Positions 58,034 through 64,000 of a DNA stretch of 64,000 nucleotides are shown here, in pieces. Below the pieces are notes generated by a model. The model did not search any database, had not been told where the DNA came from, and saw only the letters and a list, made by a program, of their open reading frames with translations. Origin of the DNA: JACVRW01 sp963850205 (GTDB taxonomy: Bacteria > Actinomycetota > Thermoleophilia > Solirubrobacterales > Thermoleophilaceae); NCBI GenBank assembly GCA_963850205.1, contig CAWKKJ010000002.1:101703-165702 (forward strand), read 5' to 3'. The position numbers and the translations under genes were made by a program. Position 1 is the stretch's first letter; each line of letters starts with the position of its first letter.

Positions 58034-58960
58034 GTGCATATCGACGTTCACCAGCATCTCTGGCCCGAGCCGCTGGTGGCCGCGCTCGCCCGCCGCAGCG
58101 AGGCGCCCCGCATGCGCCGCCGGCGCGAAGGCTGGATCGTCGAGGTGCCCGGAGAACCGGATTCACCGGTCGATCTCGCCGCCCACGACGCCGACGCACG
58201 CGCCGAGCTCGTTCGCGCCGACGGGCTCGACCGCGCCTTCGTCGCGCTCTCCAGCCCGCTGGGCATCGAGTCGCTGCCGCCCGACGCCGCCCGGCCGCTG
58301 CTGGACGCCTGGCACGCCGGCGCGGCGGCTTTCCCAGCCGCGCTGAGCGCCTGGGCGGCTCCATGCCTGACCGATCCCGACCCTCACGATCTCGGCGCAC
58401 TGCTCGATGACGGCTTCGTCGGTGCCTGCCTCCCCGCCGAGGCGCTCGCGGGCCCGGCGGGGTTCGAGCGCTGCGGACCCCTGCTTGAGCTGCTGGAGGA
58501 ACGAGGCGCCGCGCTGTTCATCCACCCCGGTCCGGCGCCGGACACCCTCCACGCGCACGATTCGAGCCGGGCCGTGCCCCCCTGGTGGCCCGCCGCCACC
58601 CGCTACGTGGCCGCGATGAACGCGGCCTGGAACGCCTTCGCCAGCTTCGGCCGGCCGGCCCACCCCCGGCTGCGGGTGTGCTTCGCGATTCTGGCCGGCC
58701 TCGGGCCTCTGCACCGCGAGCGACTGCTCGCGCGCGGCGGGCGGCCGGTCGCCGACCCGGACGTCTTCCTCGACACCTCGTCCTACGGACCGCGGGCGAT
58801 CGACGCGGTGATCCGCGAGCTCGGCGTCGACACGCTCGTGTACGGCTCGGACCGCCCCGTCATCCCGGCGGCCGAACCCGCGCTGGGTGAGGCCGTCCGG
58901 GTCGCGCTACGCTCCCGCAACCCGGCCCGGCTCCTGGCGCTCGCGGAGGTGATGGCATGA
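58034..58960 (+). CDS. Amidohydrolase-family metal-dependent hydrolase
   Basis: From the GTG at 58034 the 308-residue product starts VHIDVHQHLWPE, the HxH metal motif at the first strand of amidohydrolase-2-type TIM barrels. It continues with ALFIHPGPAP (His after strand 5), VFLDTSSYGPRAID and LVYGSDRPVIP, the Asp of the final strand. Decarboxylase or lactonase activity is possible. Upstream ATGs at 57989 and 57995 overlap the -10 box and would add residues encoded by the operators, so the GTG is the better start. It is coupled by ATGA to the cupin gene. Confidence 0.83.
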   Translation: MHIDVHQHLWPEPLVAALARRSEAPRMRRRREGWIVEVPGEPDSPVDLAAHDADARAELVRADGLDRAFVALSSPLGIESLPPDAARPLLDAWHAGAAAFPAALSAWAAPCLTDPDPHDLGALLDDGFVGACLPAEALAGPAGFERCGPLLELLEERGAALFIHPGPAPDTLHAHDSSRAVPPWWPAATRYVAAMNAAWNAFASFGRPAHPRLRVCFAILAGLGPLHRERLLARGGRPVADPDVFLDTSSYGPRAIDAVIRELGVDTLVYGSDRPVIPAAEPALGEAVRVALRSRNPARLLALAEVMA

Positions 58961-59445
58961 CCGCCGCGGTCGACCTCGACCTGTCCGCGCTGCGGGCGCT
59001 CGTGGCCGGGATCGCCGCCGATCCGTCCTGGTGGCGAGGCCTGGTCAACTTCAACACCGAGAACCGCCATTTCGCGCAGCTCCGCCGCGACGACCACGTG
59101 GACGTCTGGGTCATCTCCTGGATGAACGGCCACGACACCGGGTTCCACGACCACGACGTCTCCAGCGGGGCGGTCGCGATCGCCGAGGGCGAGCTCGTGG
59201 AGGAGCGCCTGGCGGTGGGCTCCCCGCCTCTCCGTCGCTGCTATCGCGCGGGCGAGACGTTCGGCTTCGACGCCTCGCTCGTCCACCGCATGCACCAGGC
59301 GACCGGAGGGCCGGCGGTCTCGATCCACGCCTACTCGCCGCCGCTGTGGCGAATGGGCGCATACGCGATCGAGCCGGACGGCACGCTGCGGCGGATGTCC
59401 ATCTCCTACGCCGAGGAGCTGCGTCCCGTCGGTAGCGCGGCGTAG
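58957..59445 (+). CDS. Cysteine dioxygenase-like cupin (thiol dioxygenase family)
   Basis: A 162-residue cupin. The iron-binding HxH is in FHDHDVSSGAVAI and a third His in LVHRMHQATG; FGFDASLVHRMH and VSIHAYSPPLWRMGAYA are the typical C-terminal motifs of cysteine-dioxygenase-like proteins. It would oxidise a thiol or related substrate. It overlaps the amidohydrolase stop (ATGA), so the two enzymes are made together under the LacI promoter. The substrate of this pair is unknown. Confidence 0.8.
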   Translation: MTAAVDLDLSALRALVAGIAADPSWWRGLVNFNTENRHFAQLRRDDHVDVWVISWMNGHDTGFHDHDVSSGAVAIAEGELVEERLAVGSPPLRRCYRAGETFGFDASLVHRMHQATGGPAVSIHAYSPPLWRMGAYAIEPDGTLRRMSISYAEELRPVGSAA

Positions 59446-59544
59446 CAGGCGTGTCGCCCCGAGGTGTCGAAACCTGCCTCTCTCGTTCGACGTAGGAGCA
59501 ACGAGCAATGCCGGACCACGTGGCCCCTGTGGAGGTGCAAGAGC

Positions 59545-60117
59545 ATGCGCAGGATCATCAACTCGACGTACATCACCCTCGACGGCGTGGTCGAGGGGCC
59601 GCACCTGTGGCCCTCGCTGGGTCGCCCGAGCGATGAGCGCGCCGAGCAGATCCAAACCGACCTGCTGCTGGCCTGCGACACGCTGCTGATGGGTCGGCGG
59701 ACCTATGAGGGCTTCGCGCCGGTGTGGCCGACACGCTCCGGTGACCCGTACTCGGACCACATCAACGCGATGCCGAAGTACGTGGTCTCCACCACGCTGA
59801 CCGACCCCGAGTGGACCAACACTCGCGTCATCGACCGTGATGTCGTCGCGCGCCTGCGCGAGATCAAGGACGCGCCCGGCCAGGACATCGTCCAGTACGG
59901 CTTCGGGTCAGTCTCGCGGCTGCTGCTCGAACACGGCCTGCTCGACGAGCTGCGGCTGTGGTTTCACCCGCTGATCCTCGGGTCGGGCGACTCTCACGAT
60001 CTGCTGTTCGGCGCCGCTCCCGCCGTGGGTTGGAAGCTGGCGGACACCACTGCGCTGAGCGACGGGACCGTCATCCTCAGCTATCGGCTGGACAAGATCC
60101 TGGACCGGTCCGGCTGA
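59545..60117 (+). CDS. RibD/DHFR-like reductase
   Basis: The 190-residue product carries the same fold as the gene at 56351: MRRIINSTYITLDGVVEGPH, LLMGRRTYEGFAPVWP, KYVVSTTLTDPEW, DIVQYGFGSVSRLLLEHGLLDELRL and HPLILGSGDSHDLLF. A NADPH-dependent reductase role is expected by family; the substrate is not known. A ribosome-binding sequence (GGAGG) lies 10 bp upstream of the ATG. It is followed 22 bp later by a gene of unknown function on the same strand. Confidence 0.85.
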   Translation: MRRIINSTYITLDGVVEGPHLWPSLGRPSDERAEQIQTDLLLACDTLLMGRRTYEGFAPVWPTRSGDPYSDHINAMPKYVVSTTLTDPEWTNTRVIDRDVVARLREIKDAPGQDIVQYGFGSVSRLLLEHGLLDELRLWFHPLILGSGDSHDLLFGAAPAVGWKLADTTALSDGTVILSYRLDKILDRSG

Positions 60118-60139
60118 GGCAACCAAGCCAATCCGCCAC

Positions 60140-60643
60140 ATGGACTACGCGAAATTCATCAAGAAACTCGAGCTGCCGGCCGGGTTCACCGCACCCACCA
60201 GGCTCTCCTACGAGGACCTCACCGTCACGGCGCTCGGCCGCGAGCACCTCGCCGACGACGTGCAGGGGATCAACGCCAGCATCGAGCTGATCCAACGCAC
60301 CCGCGGCGGCGAGTGGCCGACCGAGCCGGTCAGCGTGGAGTTCAACTTCGTCGACCTCGTCTGGCACGAGCTCGAGTTCCGCGAGGGGTCGTCGTTCGCC
60401 TACGCCGTCTACGACGTCGCTCCTCGCTACCTGGGCTGCTGCTACCTCTACCCCATGGGCCGGCGCACCCAGCTCTCCGGCGAGCTGGTGGACCACGACG
60501 TCGACGTGAGCTGGTGGGTGACCCCGGACGCCTACGAGCGCGGCCACTACGACAAGCTCTACCGCGCGCTGCGCCACTGGCTGGCCGAGGCCTTCCCGTT
60601 TCAGTCGCCGTACTACTCCAACGCCGAGATCCCCTCCGGCTGA
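60140..60643 (+). CDS. Hypothetical protein
   Basis: A 167-residue product with MDYAKFIKKLELPAGFTAPT, YEDLTVTALGREHLADDV, SVEFNFVDLVWHELEFREG and YLGCCYLYPMGRRTQL near the centre, and PDAYERGHYDKLYRALRHWL at the end. The strand-helix pattern fits a GNAT-like fold but no acetyl-CoA motif is clear. I do not recognise a family. Overlap with the minus-strand cupin frame is probably an artefact of that frame's overrun. Confidence 0.55.
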   Translation: MDYAKFIKKLELPAGFTAPTRLSYEDLTVTALGREHLADDVQGINASIELIQRTRGGEWPTEPVSVEFNFVDLVWHELEFREGSSFAYAVYDVAPRYLGCCYLYPMGRRTQLSGELVDHDVDVSWWVTPDAYERGHYDKLYRALRHWLAEAFPFQSPYYSNAEIPSG

Positions 60644-61160
60644 TGGGGCGTCGGTAGTAGCGGCGGACGCTGGAGCCGATGCGCGTCACGTCGGTCCCGT
60701 AGATGTGGATCGAGATCGCGGTCGTGTCGGCCGCGTTGTGCACGCGGTGGATATCACCGGGCGGCGCGAAGCCGCTGACGTCGCCGAGTTGGTTGTCGCT
60801 CTCGCCGATCGGGTTGAGGTCGGCATCGAACAGCTCCTCGTGCTCGACTCCCTGAATCACGGCGAAGACGCACCAGGTCACGTGATCGTGGATGCGCGTG
60901 ACCTGACCGGGGCGCCAGACCAGAGCGACGATCGAGAACGCTCCGCCGGGCTCGACGTACAGGGTGTGGCTGCGGTAGCCGTCCGGCGAGCCGAGGCGCT
61001 GCTCGGCGGTCAGCAGATCCGGGCCCGGGAGGTGCCGCCGCAGCTGCCCGGCTACGAGCTGCGCGGTCTTCGACCAGTCGGCCGGTGTGTCCACGGCGCT
61101 GCGGACGGCGCCCACGAGCTGGAGCAGTTGGCCGGCGGGGCGGGTCTGAGTGACGGTCAT
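60342..61160 (-). CDS. Cysteine dioxygenase-like cupin with unlikely C-terminal overrun
   Basis: From the ATG at 61160 (MTVTQTRPAGQLLQLVGAVR) the first about 170 residues are a second cupin of the cysteine-dioxygenase type: GSPDGYRSHTLYVEPGGAFS, HxH in TRIHDHVTWCVFAVIQGVEHE, FAPPGDIHRVHNA and ISIHIYGTDVTRIGSS. After SSVRRYY near 60655 the frame does not stop but continues as Arg-rich sequence antisense to the previous gene. A stop codon was probably lost, by mutation or indel, near 60645. The gene is divergent from a LysR regulator. Confidence 0.75.
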   Translation of the reverse strand: MTVTQTRPAGQLLQLVGAVRSAVDTPADWSKTAQLVAGQLRRHLPGPDLLTAEQRLGSPDGYRSHTLYVEPGGAFSIVALVWRPGQVTRIHDHVTWCVFAVIQGVEHEELFDADLNPIGESDNQLGDVSGFAPPGDIHRVHNAADTTAISIHIYGTDVTRIGSSVRRYYRRPISRRGSRRWSSTATETGRPRPASGAARGRACRSGRARRRPGSPTSSRRRRGPPARRRAGCAGPWGRGSSSPGSEERRRRRRRRTTTPRGTRARARRGRRS

Positions 61161-61235
61161 GCCTGGGAGCTTGCGGCCTAGCGACTCATACGTCCAATGC
61201 CATATTTTGTGCTGACTCATAGATAGAGTTGATGC
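61161..61235. promoter_or_regulatory. Divergent cupin/lysR control region with GACTCAT repeats
   Basis: The 75-bp gap between the divergent cupin and lysR starts is AT-richer than its surroundings and holds GACTCATA twice in direct orientation, about 31 bp apart (near 61182 and 61213). Such spaced repeats fit the two half-sites of a LysR regulator. Inferred from location. Confidence 0.45.
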
Positions 61236-62108
61236 ATGCTTGATGTCACCCGGCTGCGGGTAATCGACGCCGTCGCACGCTCCGGATCAGTCACCGCCGC
61301 GGCGAGGGAGCTGCACTACTCGCAGCCGTCGGTCAGCCATCACCTCGCCCGGCTCGAGGCCGAGACCGGGGCGCAGCTGCTGCAGCGGGTCGGCCGCGGA
61401 ATCCGGCTCACCCCGGCCGGGCAGCTGCTGGCCGATCGCGCGGCCGAGATCCTCGGACGCGTCGACGCCGCCGGCGCAGAGCTGTCCGCGCATGTCGGCC
61501 TGACCGCCGGGCGGGTGAGGCTGGCCGGATTCTCCTCCGCGATCGGCTCGCTCGTGCCCTCGGCCGTGGCAGCGCTGGCCGGCTCGCATCCGGGCCTGCA
61601 GATCAGCCTGACCGACACGCACCCGCCGGAAGCGCTCGAGCTGCTGCGCACCGGCAAGATCGAGGTCGCGATCATCTTCCGCTACGACGAGACCGAGGCC
61701 GAGCCAGCCGGCGTGCGCCTGCATCACCTGCTCGACGATCCGGTCTACCTGCTTTCGACGCGCCGTCGGCGCAAGCTGGCCGCCCTGCGCGACGCGACCT
61801 GGATCGCCGGCTGCGAACGGTGCCGCAGCCACTTGCTGTTGCTGTGCGCCGACGAGGGCTTCGAGCCCCGGATCGGCTACACCTCCGACGACATGGTCGT
61901 AATGCAGGCGCTGGTCGGTGCCGGACTCGGCGTAGCGACTCTGCCCGGCCTCGCATTGCAAGCCCACCACGCCGAGCGCATCGTCGCGACCGAGCTGCCC
62001 GGCTCGCCGCGCCACGTCTATGCCGCGACCTACGGCGATCCGCCCGATCCGCCTCCCGTTGCCGCCCTCCTGGCGGCCCTCACCGAGGCGGCCACAGCGG
62101 CAACGTAG
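61236..62108 (+). CDS. LysR-family transcriptional regulator
   Basis: The 290-residue protein starts MLDVTRLRVIDAVARSGSVTAAARELHYSQ with the LysR helix-turn-helix (SVTAAARELHYSQPSVSHHLARLE), and has an effector-binding domain with AGFSSAIGSLVPSAVAALAG, DTHPPEALELLRTGKIEVAI and VGAGLGVATLPGLA. It is transcribed away from the second cupin gene and is its likely regulator. The effector is unknown. Confidence 0.92.
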   Translation: MLDVTRLRVIDAVARSGSVTAAARELHYSQPSVSHHLARLEAETGAQLLQRVGRGIRLTPAGQLLADRAAEILGRVDAAGAELSAHVGLTAGRVRLAGFSSAIGSLVPSAVAALAGSHPGLQISLTDTHPPEALELLRTGKIEVAIIFRYDETEAEPAGVRLHHLLDDPVYLLSTRRRRKLAALRDATWIAGCERCRSHLLLLCADEGFEPRIGYTSDDMVVMQALVGAGLGVATLPGLALQAHHAERIVATELPGSPRHVYAATYGDPPDPPPVAALLAALTEAATAAT

Positions 62109-62239
62109 AGGTGATCCGCGCGCCGGGTCCTCCCTCCTCGCCACCTCCAACTTATTCTCACACCAGGCCTTCATGAGGCCCTGAGTCATGCCCCATAATC
62201 GCCGGCCGCAAGCCGGGACCTACCGAGCTGGGAGGCCAA

Positions 62240-62560
62240 ATGAGCGTGGTGTCCGGGCTGAGCACCGGCTCCCGGGCGCGCTACCGTTGCCCTGTGAGCA
62301 GCCAGCGAGTGCCCGGTGGGGTGGTGCACAAGCTACCCGCAGACCTGCGCAAGGCGCTGATCGCGAGTAACACGGCACTCGATGCCTGGAAGGACATCAC
62401 ACCCCTGGCGCGCAACGAGTTCATCTGCTGGGTCGAGGATGCCAAGCAGGAGAAGACCCGAGAACGCCGCATTCACCGGACCCAGGAGGAGCTGGAGGAA
62501 GGCGAGCGCCGGCCCTGCTGCTGGCCGGGGTGCAGCCACCGCGACCGCAACGGCAGGTAG
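62240..62560 (+). CDS. YdeI/OmpD-associated-like protein
   Basis: The core, VVHKLPADLRKALIASNTALDAW and WVEDAKQEKTRERRIHRTQEEL, matches the C-terminal conserved helices of the YdeI/OmpD-associated family. The ATG at 62240 has a GGAGG 4 bp upstream; a GTG at 62294 would give an 88-residue product that starts just before the conserved core. The C-terminus CCWPGCSHRDRNGR is an unusual Cys cluster. The product is much shorter than full YdeI proteins, so it is probably the stand-alone short form. Confidence 0.65.
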   Translation: MSVVSGLSTGSRARYRCPVSSQRVPGGVVHKLPADLRKALIASNTALDAWKDITPLARNEFICWVEDAKQEKTRERRIHRTQEELEEGERRPCCWPGCSHRDRNGR

Positions 62561-62656
62561 TTCCTTCTCGCTGGGGATGCATCGAGGGCGTCTCGTCCGC
62601 AGCGTGAGCAGGAGCCGGGAGATGGTCCGTGGCGTTGGCCCTTCGCGGGCGGCGGG

Positions 62657-62662
62657 TATGTT
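62657..62662 (+). promoter_or_regulatory. Leaderless-type -10 box TATGTT
   Basis: TATGTT ends 9 bp before the ATG at 62672. Inference from position. Confidence 0.4.
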
Positions 62663-62671
62663 GGGCGGCGA

Positions 62672-63553
62672 ATGGAGCGGCCGTCCGCCATGAGGGCTGC
62701 GCTCGCTGCCATGCCGGTGGTGGCGATGGTCGGCGTCTCGATGCTCGCCTGGCCAGGGCCCGCCGAGGCCGGCGGGGGATTGCTGGCCGGCTCCCCTCGA
62801 GTCGAGACCGTACGGGTGCTGGCCCCCAGCGAGGGTCGCTATGCGGGGCGCGTGGTGGTGTGGGTGCGGGTAGATCATGCGCGCGGGACGCGCCGCGCGG
62901 TCGGGAGGGAGCGACCGGAAACGGTGCACACCGGGCGTGTGATCGCGCGCGTCGGCAAAGCCTCGCGGGTCGCGACGCGACGCCTCGATCTCGACCGCCG
63001 GCGCGCCCCCGCGGGGTATCACTTCCGCTTTTCGAGATCGTCCATCCGGGGCCTGGCGGCGCAGGGCGGCCGGCGCGTTGCGGTGTCCGTGCGCGTGGCG
63101 CAGACGGTTGACCTCGACTCGGACGGTGACAGCGAGGATCGTGCGCTGACCGCGACCACGCGGCGTGTGCCGCTGGCCCGCCCCGAGACGTCGATCGAGC
63201 CGCGCGACGGCGGTTACGAGAACAGCGCCAATGACAGCCTGCAGGTGAGCGCCGGCTCCGTCGTCAGCTTCTCCTTCATTTCGGGGACCTCGTCCCCATG
63301 CGGTGTCGGCCCGGCCAACAACGTCCAGGCACCGATCGATCCACAGACCGGCGAGTTCAGCTTCAACAGCACGAACACCCGCCGGCGTGGTCCGGCGATC
63401 GAGACCACGGCGAAGGGCACCTTCGGCGACAACACGGATCTGGAGCTCGATGCGACCGTCACGATTGCGGGCTGCGTCTACGACGTGTCCCCGATCAACT
63501 TCAGCTTCCTGCTCTTCGGTGCCTCGCGCCTTGTCGGCGACCGCTTCCGCTGA
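62672..63553 (+). CDS. Secreted protein of unknown function
   Basis: The 293-residue product starts with a signal peptide (ALAAMPVVAMVGVSMLAWPG, cleavage near AEA). The mature part is basic in the first half (TVRVLAPSEGRYAGRVVVWV, RRLDLDRRRAPAGYHFRFSR) and then more neutral with Ser/Gly-rich beta strands (SLQVSAGSVVSFSFISGTSS, GEFSFNSTNT). No domain is recognised. It may be an extracellular binding protein. Confidence 0.6.
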   Translation: MERPSAMRAALAAMPVVAMVGVSMLAWPGPAEAGGGLLAGSPRVETVRVLAPSEGRYAGRVVVWVRVDHARGTRRAVGRERPETVHTGRVIARVGKASRVATRRLDLDRRRAPAGYHFRFSRSSIRGLAAQGGRRVAVSVRVAQTVDLDSDGDSEDRALTATTRRVPLARPETSIEPRDGGYENSANDSLQVSAGSVVSFSFISGTSSPCGVGPANNVQAPIDPQTGEFSFNSTNTRRRGPAIETTAKGTFGDNTDLELDATVTIAGCVYDVSPINFSFLLFGASRLVGDRFR

Positions 63554-63669
63554 CGCGGTCCGTGTTCACCCCTGACGCCCCAGCCCCAGGCCCGAGCGCG
63601 TGGTTGCCGACCGGTCCGCGATGCGCGAGGATCGCTCCGTCTTAAAACCTTCTACTAGGGGGGACTCCC

Positions 63670-63996
63670 ATGCCGCTTTATCTCGGCCGTTTCAGCTACA
63701 CGACGGACGGTATGAAGGGACTGCTCGATGAGCCACAGGACAGGAGTGCCGCGGCGCGGGAAGTGGCGGAGTCACTTGGCGGCAAGCTCGTGGGCTTCTG
63801 GTACGCCTTGGGCGAGTTCGACGGAGTCTTTCTGATGGAGGCGCCCGACAACGCGTCGGCGGTGGCGCTGGCTATGGCCGTCGGGGCCGGCGGAGCGGTA
63901 TCGGACGTCGAGACCACCGCTCTGCTCGACATGGACGAGGCCCAGGATGCGATGCGAAAGGCCGCCGCAGCGACGTACCGGCCGCCAGGTTCATAG
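63670..63996 (+). CDS. GYD-domain protein
   Basis: A 108-residue product with MPLYLGRFSYTTDGMKGLLDEP, the AREVAESLGGKLVGFWYALGEFDGVFLMEAPD segment and DVETTALLDMDEAQDAM. The GEFDGV and the paired strands are the features of the GYD ferredoxin-like fold family, whose function is not established. A Shine-Dalgarno-like GGGGGGA is 6 bp upstream of the ATG. The window ends just after the stop. Confidence 0.85.
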   Translation: MPLYLGRFSYTTDGMKGLLDEPQDRSAAAREVAESLGGKLVGFWYALGEFDGVFLMEAPDNASAVALAMAVGAGGAVSDVETTALLDMDEAQDAMRKAAAATYRPPGS

Positions 63997-64000
63997 GGCA

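Noticed and set aside
62166..62180. GGCCTTCATGAGGCC palindrome after lysR as terminator
   Set aside because: Stem is only five pairs with a short core and no T-run; too weak to call.
1..64000. Integrated phage, plasmid or conjugative element
   Set aside because: No integrase, transposase, terminase, capsid, replication or transfer gene is present; the single tRNA has no flanking repeat on its far side.

Overview
This 64 kb window comes from a very GC-rich chromosome with strong G/C bias at third codon positions and frequent GTG starts. The gene content suggests an actinobacterial chromosome, probably a deep lineage such as Thermoleophilia/Solirubrobacterales. The clues are many DAO-type FAD oxidoreductases, secreted RTX-like proteins, SnoaL-carrying sigma factors, and no plasmid, phage or CRISPR hallmark. 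Many start codons lie 6-10 bp downstream of a TANNNT box, which points to widespread leaderless transcription. The lineage is inferred from gene content only; no rRNA is present. The only RNA gene seen is tRNA-Pro(CGG) at 22835-22908.

Layout. 1-9.7 kb: a DAO-family oxidoreductase cut by the window edge, a membrane spermidine-synthase-like fusion, a secreted serine hydrolase divergent from bioA, then small enzymes (MmcQ/YjbR, alpha/beta hydrolase, tautomerase, rubredoxin, Nudix). 9.8-17.2 kb: an RTX-repeat secreted protein, an epimerase, and two divergent catabolic arms. The minus arm is thioesterase, SCP2 and Fe-alcohol dehydrogenase; the plus arm is Zn-alcohol dehydrogenase, FAH/hydratase and aldehyde dehydrogenase. 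17.2-21.5 kb: an ArsR/SRPBCC module with tandem operators, then a three-gene set matching bacterial trans-4-hydroxy-L-proline catabolism (deaminase, 2-epimerase, FAD D-hydroxyproline dehydrogenase). 21.5-27.3 kb: envelope and secreted proteins (PQQ-type sugar dehydrogenase lipoprotein, VWA protein, L,D-transpeptidase). 27.3-38.5 kb: transketolase/transaldolase, a DAO oxidoreductase, acyl-CoA synthetase, aminotransferase, patatin and a PBP4-type carboxypeptidase. 38.5-46.4 kb: the truA-surE-ligA operon and a complete sulfate ABC importer (cysP-T-W-A) beside an Rrf2 regulator. 46.6-53.2 kb: lipoprotein, peptidoglycan hydrolase, crotonase and a large secreted protein. 53.4-64 kb: accessory enzymes and regulators, namely an EamA transporter, an ECF41-like sigma factor, a LacI regulator with an amidohydrolase and a thiol-dioxygenase-like cupin, a LysR regulator with a second such cupin, and two RibD/DHFR-like reductases.

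The most informative non-coding signals are a complete LacI-type promoter/operator at 57962-58025, two GTAAC-N6-GTTAC operators between arsR and an SRPBCC gene, a 15-bp inverted repeat overlapping the sigma-factor start, a 158-bp MITE-like element at 47111-47268, and a strong hairpin between cysP and cysT.

Several genes carry frameshifts, including the normally essential ligA, a peptidoglycan hydrolase with two shifts and an unknown gene at 55563-56267. Others survive only as remnants (SnoaL-like, delta-60 repeat, TetR C-terminus). Because ligA can be restored by removing one base from a homopolymer, some of these shifts may be sequencing or assembly errors. I found no clearly novel multi-gene system. 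The best candidates for something undescribed are the LacI-controlled amidohydrolase/cupin pair and the possible near-cognate start codons of leaderless genes.
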